The position numbers and the translations under genes are program-made. DNA of 16,678 bases from positions 1-16,678 of the forward strand of contig DJTQ01000321.1 of the NCBI GenBank assembly GCA_002439285.1, written 5' to 3'. Each line of letters starts with the position of its first letter. The stretch's first letter is position 1. The notes under the pieces were generated by a model. The model ran no database searches. It was not told the origin of the DNA and worked only from the letters and a program-made list of their open reading frames with translations. This document shows, piece after piece, positions 1 to 8,118 of this stretch. Source of the stretch: Paenibacillaceae bacterium UBA6304 (GTDB lineage Bacteria > Bacillota > Bacilli > Paenibacillales > Paenibacillaceae).

Positions 1-86
1 TGAGCGACAAAGCCCATGCCGCAGGCATCCTTTTCAAAGGAAGGATCGTAGAGTCCCTGCTTTGGTGGTATAATCGTATGTTTCAT
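1..86 (-). CDS. gltB: Glutamate synthase large subunit, N-terminal fragment (partial)
   Basis: Only the first 28 codons are inside the window; the gene runs off the left edge. The peptide contains GLYDPSFEKDACGMGFVA, the hallmark start of the large (alpha) subunit of NADPH-dependent glutamate synthase. Cys22 corresponds to the residue that becomes the N-terminal nucleophile of the class II glutamine amidotransferase domain after removal of a short propeptide, here 21 residues. The enzyme transfers the amide nitrogen of glutamine to 2-oxoglutarate in the cytoplasm. The ATG at 84-86 follows an AAAGG sequence about 11 bases upstream. The identification rests on one strongly conserved motif; the rest of the protein cannot be checked here. 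Confidence 0.9.
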   Translation of the reverse strand, partial: MKHTIIPPKQGLYDPSFEKDACGMGFVA

Positions 87-251
87 ATTCAGCGCAACCT
101 TTCTATAAATAAAGTAAGTCACCTTATAAACGAAGGATTCATTTAGTATTTTTATTCTACCGGAAAACGCTTCTGCTGTTTTTGCACTATCTTCTCTTTC
201 TTTTGCACAAAAACTAAAAAAATTTCAATCTCCGCCTCCTGACAAAAAGAA
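87..251 (-). promoter_or_regulatory. gltB upstream region with paired GTGCAAAA repeats
   Basis: On the minus strand a TAGAAT -10-like hexamer lies at 154-159 with no good -35 at the usual distance. Two exact copies of GTGCAAAA (180-187 and 201-208) sit upstream with starts 21 bp apart, which is two DNA helical turns. A missing -35 and phased repeats would suit an activator-dependent promoter. gltB promoters are activator-controlled in Bacillus (GltC, LysR family), but I cannot match these repeats to a known site. Inference only. Confidence 0.3.
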
Positions 252-297
252 AGAACCTGCAAGACCCCTTAAAAGGGTCCCGCAGGTTCTCTTTTTC
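252..297. terminator. Bidirectional intrinsic terminator after the yhgE-type gene
   Basis: Arms AGAACCTGC (252-260) and GCAGGTTCT (282-290) enclose a second stem GACCC/GGGTC. Read on the minus strand, the hairpin follows the stop of the YhgE-type gene at 318 and is followed by a T-rich run (TCTTTCTTTTTG). On the plus strand it is followed by CTTTTTC. It separates the YhgE unit from gltB. Confidence 0.85.
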
Positions 298-317
298 AAA
301 TTCCGGTTTCTTTAAAC

Positions 318-2501
318 TTATGCGTTCAAACTTGCTTCCGCGTTTACGTCTTCTTTTTGTTTATTATGCGTAACGAAGTAGATCAGCGTAATCGCCAGGA
401 AGACGACGGCGAAACCGGCCAGCACACCAAGCTGCTGCCAAGCGTGGCTGAAATCGCCCGTAGATACAACCGCTTTGTAGCCGCTGACGCTGTAAGTCAT
501 TGGGAGAATCGGGTTGAAGGCTTTCATCCAGTTCGGAATCAATTCCAGCGGGAATGTTCCTGCACTGGTAGTCAATTGGAAGATCAGAATCAGAATCGCC
601 AGGAAGCGACCCGGATTATCAAGCCATGTGACCAAAGCCTGGATGATAAACATATAGCACAAACTAGTAATGAAGCTGAACAAGTAGAACATCGGAACGC
701 TTTGTACTTCAAGTCCTAAACCGTAGAGAGTCAATCCCGCTGCGAGCAGCGATTGAATCAGAGCCATGCCGGTAAAGGATAGTACCCGGCTAACGAACCG
801 GTTCCAGCCGCTAGCGCCCGCTACGGAAGATCCGCGAAGCGGTACGACCAGTGTCGAAATCAACGCTCCGACGAACAGACCAAGAGACAGGAAGTATGGA
901 GCAAAACCGGTACCGTAGTTCGGCACTTCGCTCACTTTTTGCTCATTAATTTCAATCGGTTCGGCATACATATTCACAAGCTTATCCGTCTTCTTAACCC
1001 CGGAGGTTTGGTCCGCAGCTTCATTCAGCTTGCTTGCCAGCTCTCCGGAGCCTTCGGTCAGTTTTTCCATCCCGTTCTTGAGCTCGCCTGCGCCCGCATC
1101 CAATTGCTTGGAACCGCTGGCCAGGGTCTCGACGCCGCCGGACAATTGTCCCATACCGCCTTGGATTTGTTCGGCTCCTGTGCTTAGTTTAGCTGCGCCG
1201 GCTGCCAATTGTTGACCACCTGTTGCCGCTTCGGCCAATTTACCGCCGAACTGCTTCAAGCCGCCTGCCAATTGCTCTTGGCCTGCAGTCAACTGGGAAG
1301 CGCCTTGAGATAGCTGCTGCTGGCCTTGCGCCAACTGTTGGCTACCTTGCAGCAATTGCTGCTGAGCGCTGTTCAAATCCTTGCTGCCTTGCAACAACTG
1401 TTGCTGACCTTGCTGTACCTGCTCGCTGCCTTGAGCTACCGCTTTGCTGGCTGCAAGCAATTGCTGGACGGCCGGGTTTTCCGCCAGCTCAGGGCTTGCT
1501 TTGGTGAGCTGTTCCAAGCCTTGGGCTACACCTTTCGCACCTTCGGTCACTTTAGTGCTGCCTTGAAGCGATGACTCCAGGCCGGTTACCAACTTGGAAC
1601 TGCCTTCCTCCGAAGCTGTAAGGCCCGCTTGGAGCTTATTGGCTCCCTCCAGGGAAGCATCCAACCCATTTTTCAGCTGTACGCCACCCTCATGGGCTTT
1701 CACCGCACCGCTTTCCAATTGTTTTTCTGCTGCCGATAATTGGTTAAGACCACTGGCCAAGGTAGATGCTCCGGTTTTCAAATCGGCCGCTCCCTTAGTG
1801 AGGGAACCAGCTCCTGCCTGAAGTGGTGCAATTCCGTCGTTCAGCTTGGTTGTACCTTCCACCATCTTGGCGAGGTTTTCTTTTAATTTCTTTGCACCTG
1901 CATCGAGTTGAACAGCTCCATCCTTAATGGTGCTGGCCCCGTCCCCTGCATCGTTCAAGCCACCGGAAATTTTCTCAACCTGATCGAACAGGGTTTCCGT
2001 ATAAGCTTCCGTTACTTTCGCTGAAACTTTCGACTTGATTTCTTTTACAGCCGTTCCGCCGATTTGGGCGGCCAGGAAATTGTAACCTTCATTCGGTTCA
2101 TAGATGATCTCGGCCGGCTGCGGATTTTCGTCCATCAGCGTTGTCGCCTGCGACGAGAAATTGTCCGGAATCACAATCGTCATATAATACTCGTTGGATT
2201 CCATTCCTTTCTCCGCCTCTTCACGGGTAACGAACCTCCAGGAAAAATCATTTCCCTTCTTAAGCTCTTCCACCAGGTCTTTACCGACCTGGAGCGATTT
2301 ACCTTCATACTCAGCCCCGGTATCCTGATTAACTACAGCCACCGGAATTTCATCCATTTTGCCGTAAGGGTCCCAAAACGCCGCCAAGAACATTCCGCTA
2401 TACAACACAGGAATGAACAGGACGACTAAAATGGGAATAATTACTTTTGGCTTTTTGAAGGATGCTGCAAGATCCTTAAAAAACACCGACATTGATTTCA
2501 T
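318..2501 (-). CDS. YhgE/Pip family membrane protein with long heptad-repeat extracellular region
   Basis: A 727-residue protein. It has one N-terminal membrane segment (about 20-42), then the YhgE/Pip N-terminal domain with the motif AVVNQDTGAEYEGKSL. Residues 185-500 form a long run of xxxLxxG heptad repeats, and five to six hydrophobic segments follow (about 533-554, 575-595, 603-627, 632-655, 690-711), resembling ABC-2 type transporter membrane domains. Founders of the family are Lactococcus Pip, a phage infection protein, and B. subtilis YhgE; a general transport or export role is inferred, not shown. Residues 355-420 are unusually rich in Gln. An AAGGGGAGAG Shine-Dalgarno precedes the ATG at 2499-2501; an in-frame ATG three codons later is a less likely start. 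It lies 98 bp downstream of the TetR gene on the same strand, so the two are probably co-transcribed. Confidence 0.9.
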   Translation of the reverse strand: MKSMSVFFKDLAASFKKPKVIIPILVVLFIPVLYSGMFLAAFWDPYGKMDEIPVAVVNQDTGAEYEGKSLQVGKDLVEELKKGNDFSWRFVTREEAEKGMESNEYYMTIVIPDNFSSQATTLMDENPQPAEIIYEPNEGYNFLAAQIGGTAVKEIKSKVSAKVTEAYTETLFDQVEKISGGLNDAGDGASTIKDGAVQLDAGAKKLKENLAKMVEGTTKLNDGIAPLQAGAGSLTKGAADLKTGASTLASGLNQLSAAEKQLESGAVKAHEGGVQLKNGLDASLEGANKLQAGLTASEEGSSKLVTGLESSLQGSTKVTEGAKGVAQGLEQLTKASPELAENPAVQQLLAASKAVAQGSEQVQQGQQQLLQGSKDLNSAQQQLLQGSQQLAQGQQQLSQGASQLTAGQEQLAGGLKQFGGKLAEAATGGQQLAAGAAKLSTGAEQIQGGMGQLSGGVETLASGSKQLDAGAGELKNGMEKLTEGSGELASKLNEAADQTSGVKKTDKLVNMYAEPIEINEQKVSEVPNYGTGFAPYFLSLGLFVGALISTLVVPLRGSSVAGASGWNRFVSRVLSFTGMALIQSLLAAGLTLYGLGLEVQSVPMFYLFSFITSLCYMFIIQALVTWLDNPGRFLAILILIFQLTTSAGTFPLELIPNWMKAFNPILPMTYSVSGYKAVVSTGDFSHAWQQLGVLAGFAVVFLAITLIYFVTHNKQKEDVNAEASLNA

Positions 2502-2599
2502 GATCGTTCTCTCCCCTTATACCTCTTATGTCTATATTTCTATTTATCTCTCGATGTTCTTAGCTTCCAGGCTCCTATCTCTTAAAAGGCCCGGATTTC

Positions 2600-3178
2600 T
2601 TATGCCGGTGAAAGCCCGCCCGATAAAAAACGGCGGGTAAATTCCTTGATCTGTTCTTTGCTTAAAGGATCATGAATTTTGTTCCAGTCCGAGGTCAGCG
2701 CGATATAAAGCTTCAAGATGACGAAAGAAACGACCTTGGGGTCAAGACCGTTAATCTCTCCCAGTTGCGCGGCGCGCTCCACTTGTTTTTCCAAATAGTC
2801 CAGAATCGCGTGTTCAATCTTCTCGAGTCCCTCCCGGGCTTGCGGGGTTGCAAAGTCACGGACTTCCTGAAACAGTTTGATCAACAGCTCATGCTCCGCT
2901 CTGTATTCCAGCAGCGAATCCATACTGTGATACAAGTTTTCAAAAAAGGGTCTGTCTTCCCGGACTTCTTGTTCGGAAATCCGCTTCATTTCTAAGATGA
3001 CCGAGCGAAGAATCTCGTCAAATAGTTCCTCCTTATTGGTAAAGAACGTGTAGATCGTCCCCTTGGCAACATTAGCGATCTTCGCCACATGGTCCATCGT
3101 CGTCGCCTTGTATCCGAACAATGCGAACGATTTCTCCGCTGCCTCGATGACTTGTTTGCGGCGATCTACCACAGCCAT
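2600..3178 (-). CDS. TetR/AcrR family transcriptional regulator
   Basis: A 192-residue protein with a typical TetR helix-turn-helix at about residues 8-55: GYKATTMDHVAKIANVAKG followed by the TIYTFFTNKEELF signature. The C-terminal part is a helical ligand-binding and dimerisation domain with no recognisable effector. I chose the ATG at 3176-3178, because AAAGGAGG lies eight bases upstream; a GTG nine bases further out overlaps that Shine-Dalgarno. The YhgE-type membrane gene follows on the same strand, and a near-perfect 29-bp palindrome lies 43 bp upstream of the start. It probably represses itself and the membrane protein, as is common for TetR genes placed next to export-type membrane proteins. 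Confidence 0.9.
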   Translation of the reverse strand: MAVVDRRKQVIEAAEKSFALFGYKATTMDHVAKIANVAKGTIYTFFTNKEELFDEILRSVILEMKRISEQEVREDRPFFENLYHSMDSLLEYRAEHELLIKLFQEVRDFATPQAREGLEKIEHAILDYLEKQVERAAQLGEINGLDPKVVSFVILKLYIALTSDWNKIHDPLSKEQIKEFTRRFLSGGLSPA

Positions 3179-3220
3179 TTCGAACACCTCCTTTTATTTT
3201 CAAGTGCCTTACTCTCAATG

Positions 3221-3249
3221 AAATGACTAAAATTCAATTTCGGTCATTT
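3221..3249. promoter_or_regulatory. 29-bp palindrome, likely TetR operator
   Basis: Left arm AAATGACTAAAATT (3221-3234), central C, right arm AATTTCGGTCATTT (3236-3249). The arms match at 12 of 14 positions as inverted repeats. On the minus strand a TTGACC -35-like hexamer (3250-3255) abuts the palindrome, so a protein bound here would cover the promoter of the tetR-yhgE unit. It could also affect the divergent glycosyltransferase gene. Symmetry and position support an operator; the binding protein is inferred to be the adjacent TetR. Confidence 0.6.
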
Positions 3250-3311
3250 GGTCAATCAACACTTTACCACGTCTATTTTTACTTTGCAAGAGCTATTTTC
3301 AGGAATTTTCA

Positions 3312-3327
3312 AGTGATTTACATCACA
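3312..3327. promoter_or_regulatory. Crp/Fnr-like palindrome upstream of the glycosyltransferase gene
   Basis: AGTGA, six bases, TCACA: nine of ten conserved positions of the TGTGA-N6-TCACA site recognised by Crp/Fnr family regulators, including B. subtilis Fnr. It lies 142 bp before the glycosyltransferase start. One short palindrome can occur by chance, so this is a candidate only. The rest of 3250-3469 shows no convincing promoter hexamers. Confidence 0.35.
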
Positions 3328-3469
3328 TATGAATTAGAGAGGACTCCTCGACTAAAGTCCAGCTTCAGACCAGTCCCCAGGCTCTTTATTCTATCCCGCA
3401 AAAAAAATAAACTTAACTTACGAGTTTCTTTATGCCTTTGAAATTTCAGATTAAGAAAAGGGGGATCTC

Positions 3470-4675
3470 ATGCTGATACCGTTCAAAAGAGTGCTGATCT
3501 TATCGGAAGGGTTCGGAAGCGGCCATACCCAGGCAGCTTATGCGCTAGCGGCCGGACTGAAGAAAGTTGATCCGCACATTCAGGCGAAGGTGCTGGAGCT
3601 CGGTTCGGTGCTGAACCCTACACTTGCTCCGTGGATTCTATCCGCTTACCGGATTACAGTTACGACAAGTCCTGCGCTGGTGGGATTGTTTTATCGCAAA
3701 AAATACGAAAAGCCGGTAGGACGTCTCACCCGGCTAGCGCTTCATAAATTGTTTTATAATCATGCCGCACAAATGATCGGGCAGATGGAACCGGACTTAA
3801 TTATTTGCACGCATCCGATTCCCGGTGCCATTATTTCCAGGCTGAAGGCATCGGGGATGAACGTCCCGTTGTATACGCTGATTACGGACTATGATGCTCA
3901 CGGATCGTGGATTAGTCCGGAGGTCGACCGCTATTTTGTTTCCACCCCTGAAGTCCGGAGCTTGCTAATCCAGCGCGGGGTAAAGCCGGCAACGATCCAG
4001 GTTTCCGGGATCCCGGTTCACCCCGAATTCTGGATCAGGCAGGATAAAGTCTCCGTCAGACGCGAATTGGGACTCAAAAATATTCCGACCGTGCTTGTTA
4101 TGGGCGGCGGGTGGGGTTTGCTCCTCAAGGACGAATTAATCGAAAGAATGTCCGAATGGAAAAAGAACATTCAAATCGTCTGCTGCATGGGCAGCAATGA
4201 GAAGCTTGCCGCTAAACTGCGTCATCATCCCGAACTCCAGCATCCTAACATTACGATTCTTGGCTACACCCGGGAAATCAGCAAATGGATGGACGCCTCG
4301 GATCTGTTAATTACCAAGCCGGGAGGAATGACCTGTACCGAAGGCTTGGCCAAAGGTATCCCCATGCTATTTTATGAATCCATTTCCGGCCAGGAGGATA
4401 AAAACCGCGAATATTTTATAAAGATAGGGTGTGGCAATGAATTGTCCTCCGCAGAGATTTTGGATTTATGGTTTAGCAAAATAAGCAGCGGTCCCAAGGG
4501 TTGCACTGGGAGTTATGCCGAGAGCAGACGGACTCCGGACACTTCCTTTTATCATCCTGACCTTTGCGCCAAAAGTATCGCCGAATTACTGGAAGCTCCT
4601 TCGGATTCCGCATTTGCCCTTCGACACCGCAGACAAGCGATAGGGCAAACGGCAACTTACTATGATTATTTATAG
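3470..4675 (+). CDS. MGDG synthase/UgtP-type glycolipid glycosyltransferase
   Basis: A 401-residue GT28-type glycosyltransferase. The N-terminal MGDG-synthase domain carries GFGSGHTQAA at residues 14-23 (family GxGHxxAA) and THPIPG at 114-119. The LITDYDAHGSW stretch is at 137-147. The C-terminal nucleotide-sugar domain shows MGGGWG (211-216), a GYTREISKWMDASDLLITK segment and KPGGMTCTEG (283-292). Family members (B. subtilis UgtP, plant MGD) transfer glucose or galactose from UDP-sugar to diacylglycerol on the inner membrane face, making membrane glycolipids and lipoteichoic acid anchors. An AAAGGGGG Shine-Dalgarno precedes the ATG. Several MGDG-type paralogues are usual in such genomes, so the exact acceptor is unknown. 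The last ten bases overlap the convergent hydrolase gene, and the tail after about residue 376 is not recognisable family sequence. Confidence 0.85.
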   Translation: MLIPFKRVLILSEGFGSGHTQAAYALAAGLKKVDPHIQAKVLELGSVLNPTLAPWILSAYRITVTTSPALVGLFYRKKYEKPVGRLTRLALHKLFYNHAAQMIGQMEPDLIICTHPIPGAIISRLKASGMNVPLYTLITDYDAHGSWISPEVDRYFVSTPEVRSLLIQRGVKPATIQVSGIPVHPEFWIRQDKVSVRRELGLKNIPTVLVMGGGWGLLLKDELIERMSEWKKNIQIVCCMGSNEKLAAKLRHHPELQHPNITILGYTREISKWMDASDLLITKPGGMTCTEGLAKGIPMLFYESISGQEDKNREYFIKIGCGNELSSAEILDLWFSKISSGPKGCTGSYAESRRTPDTSFYHPDLCAKSIAELLEAPSDSAFALRHRRQAIGQTATYYDYL

Positions 4676-5502
4676 AAGGTATGATTTCCGATCACTTTCG
4701 TTTTATCCTTCGTACGGGCAATCGTGAGGTCTTTAGCCAGTTTCAGGGACAAAAAATAATAAGTATCGTCCGCGACCTCTTTTCGACCGTTCAATGCTTC
4801 ATTCACGGCATGGATCGTATCCTCATCCGGCGTCACCTTCTTTAACCTGCCGTTCCTTACGGGGCTAAATTGAGATTTTTGATAAATAACTTCCTCGATA
4901 GTATCGGGATAATTAGCGGACCGTAGCCGATTTAAGACAACATTGGCGACTGCCACCTTGCCTTCGTACGGTTCACCCTCTGCTTCTGCCATGACGATTT
5001 TCTGAAGGAGAAGCAGTTCTTCCTTGCCCAAAGCGTAGCTCCATGTAGCATTTTCTCTGTCTTCATGGCTTAGCAGCTCTGTGCGCGTGAAGAATAATTG
5101 GTCGGGGGGATTATTCTTATCCGGAGGAGCAGGCTCCATTATTTTAAGTTTAGGCGCTTGATTACGTAGCCAAACCTGCTCTGCTATCAGCTCATTATGC
5201 TGCGAGCGGCTGATGACGGAATCGGCCTTCTGCTCCTTTATTTTTATTTCAAGAGTCGTTAAATTCGGGAGGATCGGCTTGTCTAGCCTCTCTCCCTGAA
5301 TCGATATCCATGGCTTCTTAAGCGACGGAGTTGCGTTTGCGGCGATACGATTTACTCCAAAGTCGGCCTGCATGGCTGAAAGCTTGCGATTCCCTTCCCT
5401 CTCTTTATCCGGATTTTGTTGAAGCAGACATATTGCGCCAAGACAAACCAGAATGGCTCCTATGAGGAGCGCGACATAACGGCTCTGCCGAAAAATATAC
5501 AT
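4666..5502 (-). CDS. Membrane-anchored SleB/CwlJ-type cell wall hydrolase
   Basis: A 278-residue protein: one N-terminal membrane anchor (about 8-27), a low-complexity linker to about 160, then a Hydrolase_2 (SleB-type) domain at about 165-278. The domain begins QKIVMAEAEGEPYEGKVAVA and continues with NVVLNRLRS and QKSQFSPVRNG, ending in VIGNHTFYK. Glu173 in MAEAEGE aligns with the catalytic glutamate of SleB lytic transglycosylases, which cut spore cortex or vegetative peptidoglycan. No N-terminal peptidoglycan-binding domain is visible, unlike SleB itself. The ATG at 5500-5502 has a GGAGGT Shine-Dalgarno seven bases upstream. It converges on the glycosyltransferase gene with a 10-bp overlap, and I see no terminator there. 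A germination-specific role cannot be decided from sequence. Confidence 0.85.
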   Translation of the reverse strand: MYIFRQSRYVALLIGAILVCLGAICLLQQNPDKEREGNRKLSAMQADFGVNRIAANATPSLKKPWISIQGERLDKPILPNLTTLEIKIKEQKADSVISRSQHNELIAEQVWLRNQAPKLKIMEPAPPDKNNPPDQLFFTRTELLSHEDRENATWSYALGKEELLLLQKIVMAEAEGEPYEGKVAVANVVLNRLRSANYPDTIEEVIYQKSQFSPVRNGRLKKVTPDEDTIHAVNEALNGRKEVADDTYYFLSLKLAKDLTIARTKDKTKVIGNHTFYK

Positions 5503-5640
5503 AATTTGACCTCCTGCCCGACAGTTCTCTCTAGTAGTAATCTTTCTTTTGGCGGAACTTTACGCCTGATGATATATTCTTTCATCTATGTAACCGAAAT
5601 AAAGACGTTTGAATAACAGGAATTTCTTTTTTTCAACAAA

Positions 5641-5668
5641 ATAAGCCTTCCGAAGTACGGAAGGCTTA
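5641..5668 (-). terminator. Intrinsic terminator of the thpR-like gene
   Basis: A perfect 12-bp stem, ATAAGCCTTCCG (5641-5652) and CGGAAGGCTTAT (5657-5668), with a 4-base loop. It starts seven bases past the stop codon of the minus-strand gene ending at 5675 and is followed on that strand by TTTTGTTG. Confidence 0.75.
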
Positions 5669-5674
5669 TGGTTA

Positions 5675-6250
5675 TTAATGAGGCAAAAGCGAAATTCTGG
5701 CGACTTCTTCATACATAGGCGAGTGATTCAACCTCGTGCGATAAACGACGATGGCATCTGCGAGCCAACTTCCAAACTCCAGGGGAGCTCCGCTTAATTG
5801 ATCCGCCGAGAGTCGGCGATCTTCCCGGTACTTTCGTGCTAGAGAAATATGCGGGCTATAAGACCGATCCTCCGGAATGTAGCCCAATTTGCGGTTACCT
5901 TCCGTCACCCTGCGTTGCAATGATTGGAGGTTTTCCAATTCCCCGTCTACGCCTGCCCATAAGATCCGGGGATTAGCAGGACGCCCGAAAACGCCTATCT
6001 TTCCGACGCTTAATTGAATAGCCTTTTGTCCTAATGCGATTTCTTCCAGGTTTTCTTTAATGTCCTTGATTCGATTGGGCGATGTATCCCCAAGAAATTG
6101 AACGGTAATATGATAGTCCTCCGGATGGACCCATTTTGTGAATGCCAAATCACCCTTACACTGCTCGACCCAGACGGATAAAGCATCCTTTATCTCTTTA
6201 GGAAGAGGAATAGCAATAAAAATCCGCCATGATTCGACTGTTTTCGTCAC
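5675..6250 (-). CDS. thpR: RNA 2',3'-cyclic phosphodiesterase (ThpR/LigT, 2H family)
   Basis: A 191-residue member of the 2H phosphoesterase superfamily. It has the two expected histidine motifs, H47-I-T in DYHITVQFLG and H134-I-S in YSPHISLAR, plus the conserved start RIFIAIPLP. Bacterial ThpR opens 2',3'-cyclic phosphate ends of RNA and was first described as a 2'-5' RNA ligase. The start is uncertain: I prefer the GTG at 6248-6250 because a GAGG lies eight bases upstream. A GTG seven codons further out (6269-6271) would give 198 residues but has no Shine-Dalgarno. It appears to be a single-gene unit. Confidence 0.85.
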   Translation of the reverse strand: MTKTVESWRIFIAIPLPKEIKDALSVWVEQCKGDLAFTKWVHPEDYHITVQFLGDTSPNRIKDIKENLEEIALGQKAIQLSVGKIGVFGRPANPRILWAGVDGELENLQSLQRRVTEGNRKLGYIPEDRSYSPHISLARKYREDRRLSADQLSGAPLEFGSWLADAIVVYRTRLNHSPMYEEVARISLLPH

Positions 6251-6321
6251 AAATATCGCCTCACTTGTCACAAATTAAACAAAAGTTCACCATTTTGTCA
6301 CATTCGGCATGATTAAGCTAA

Positions 6322-6351
6322 TAAAATCTCAATTCATGACTACTATATAAT
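6322..6351 (+). promoter_or_regulatory. Sigma-D-like or sigma-A -10 promoter of the chemotaxis receptor
   Basis: TAAA at 6322-6325, 15 bases, then TACTATAT at 6341-6348, compared with the sigma-D consensus TAAA-N15-GCCGATAT (-35 exact, 5 of 8 in the -10). An overlapping TATAAT at 6346-6351 has no matching -35. Motility and chemotaxis receptors in Bacillus are commonly sigma-D dependent, which favours the first reading. The initiation point would lie roughly 50 bases before the ATG. Confidence 0.4.
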
Positions 6352-6407
6352 TTGATCTAGACCTCGCACCCTGTAATAACATCAACCTATAAGATTGGGG
6401 ATTAAAT

Positions 6408-8102
6408 ATGGGATTCGCTAGAAAAATAACTGCTGGCATCATTGGGGTTCTTCTGCTTGTCAGCGCGCTTATCGGCTTCTTCAGCTACCAGACAGCCTAT
6501 CGCCAAGTGGAAGAGTCTGTCGGAATTGAAACGGTAGGCTGTGCCAATATTACGACTGGTCTCGTGGATCCCGGAGTTATCGAACAACTTGCAAAAGGGG
6601 AGAATTCCGGGCTTGGAGCCCTGGAAGAACGACTGAACTGGACAGTAAACCACAAATCTCTATTCAAGGAAGTCTTCATTCTCTCTTTGGACGGTAAAAT
6701 CCTGGCCGCGGACAAAAATATAAAACAGCGCGGCTATAAGGCCGGGGACGACTTTTATTTCACCGCAGACGATCACGATATGATTATGCACAGCAAGCAT
6801 TCCGTTTATACAAAAGTATATACTTATGATGGAGTAGGTCTGCTGACAGGCTATGGGCCAATTTATAAAGACCATGACCCGGCCAAGGAAATCGTCGGTC
6901 TAATGGCGATCAACTTCGATGCATCCATCATCCATGAGCGGGTTTGGGATATCCTTACCCTGCCTTTTATCGTTGGAGGAGGAGTATTTCTCCTGGCGAT
7001 TGTTGCCGTTTATCTGTTTATCCATCGGATGGTACGTCCGATCGAACAGTTGTCCCGCCAAGTCAATCTGGTGGCCCAAGGGGATTTGACCGTGAAGCCC
7101 TTATCCATCGCTAGCAAAGACGAAGTCGGTACCTTATCGCGTGATTTCGGCAACATGACCGTACATTTACGTCAGCTTATTAGCGAGGTAAATGAGACGT
7201 CCATGCAGGTCGCCTCCTCTTCTCAGGAACTGTCCGCCAGTGCCGAGCAAACCGGAAAGGCCAGTGAACAAACCGTATACATTACCCAAGAACTGGCCGA
7301 AGGGGCAGAGAAACAATTGCATAGTCTGGAGCAAAGCTCGACAACGCTCCAGGAAATGTCCGCTTTTATCAGCCGGATCGTTGATACGGCCGATCATGTC
7401 TCGGAGGAAGCCCGAATTTCCGCTCTGGCCGCAAAGGATGGGGTATCCTCCATTCAGCTTGGCGTTCAACAAATGAATACGATTGAAGACAAAATTGTAA
7501 ATCTCTCCTCAAACATTGAGCAATTAAGCAATCATACTAGAGAAATTCAGAATATTCTCGATATCATAACAGAGATTGCCGCAGAGACAAATCTGCTTGC
7601 TCTCAATGCCGCCATTGAAGCAGCCCGGGCCGGTGAACACGGCAGCGGATTTGCAGTTGTCGCTTCCTCCGTCCGCAAGCTCGCCGAGCGGTCCGCGGAA
7701 TCGACGAAACAGATTTCCTCACTCATTACGTTCATCATCAATCAAATGGAAGCGACCTCGGATACGATGGAAGTGGCCTCCCATGAAGTGAAGCTTGGGG
7801 CCGAACTGGTAGGCAACGCGGGGAACTCATTCCTTGAAATTCAAAGGTCGACCAAGAATTCCGCCGATGCCGTCGAAAATATCAGTGAAACTTTCCACCA
7901 ATTGTCCGCCAACTCCAAACTACTTGTTGAAGCGATTGAGCAACTGGTAGTTGTGGCCAACGGGACGGTCGACGGAACGCAGACTATGTCCGCGGCCTCC
8001 GAAGAGCAGCTCGCCGCCATGCAGGAAGTCGATGCATCCGCTACCTTCCTCTCCGGCCTATCAGAAAGGCTGCATACTCTGATCGACCGCTTTAAGGTGT
8101 AA
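6408..8102 (+). CDS. Methyl-accepting chemotaxis protein
   Basis: A 564-residue transmembrane chemoreceptor. It has TM1 at about 7-27, an extracytoplasmic sensor at 28-183 that looks like a single Cache-type domain, TM2 at 184-206, a HAMP linker at about 207-260, and a long cytoplasmic signalling coiled coil. The hairpin tip is clear: [20 protein letters not shown] at 388-407, then [14 protein letters not shown]. This is where CheA and CheW bind. The tip deviates from the usual form in one place: [11 protein letters not shown] replaces the common VVA(D/S)EVRKLAE. Likely methylation regions are rich in Glu and Gln (for example 528-540). A GGGGA lies eight bases before the ATG. The ligand cannot be predicted. 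The gene stands alone and is closed by a strong terminator. Confidence 0.93.
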   Translation: MGFARKITAGIIGVLLLVSALIGFFSYQTAYRQVEESVGIETVGCANITTGLVDPGVIEQLAKGENSGLGALEERLNWTVNHKSLFKEVFILSLDGKILAADKNIKQRGYKAGDDFYFTADDHDMIMHSKHSVYTKVYTYDGVGLLTGYGPIYKDHDPAKEIVGLMAINFDASIIHERVWDILTLPFIVGGGVFLLAIVAVYLFIHRMVRPIEQLSRQVNLVAQGDLTVKPLSIASKDEVGTLSRDFGNMTVHLRQLISEVNETSMQVASSSQELSASAEQTGKASEQTVYITQELAEGAEKQLHSLEQSSTTLQEMSAFISRIVDTADHVSEEARISALAAKDGVSSIQLGVQQMNTIEDKIVNLSSNIEQLSNHTREIQNILDIITEIAAETNLLALNAAIEAARAGEHGSGFAVVASSVRKLAERSAESTKQISSLITFIINQMEATSDTMEVASHEVKLGAELVGNAGNSFLEIQRSTKNSADAVENISETFHQLSANSKLLVEAIEQLVVVANGTVDGTQTMSAASEEQLAAMQEVDASATFLSGLSERLHTLIDRFKV

Positions 8103-8118
8103 TGCGAGCTCCGATCGC

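Noticed and set aside
357..719. Plus-strand open frames across 357-2429, antisense to the YhgE-type gene
   Set aside because: They arise from the biased codon use of the heptad repeats on the other strand; none has a ribosome binding site or family motifs.
5503..5640. Sporulation (sigma-K or sigma-E) promoter of the SleB-type gene
   Set aside because: AC-N16-CATAGATGA on the minus strand is only a partial match and lies about 100 bases from the start codon, so it is not strong enough to call.
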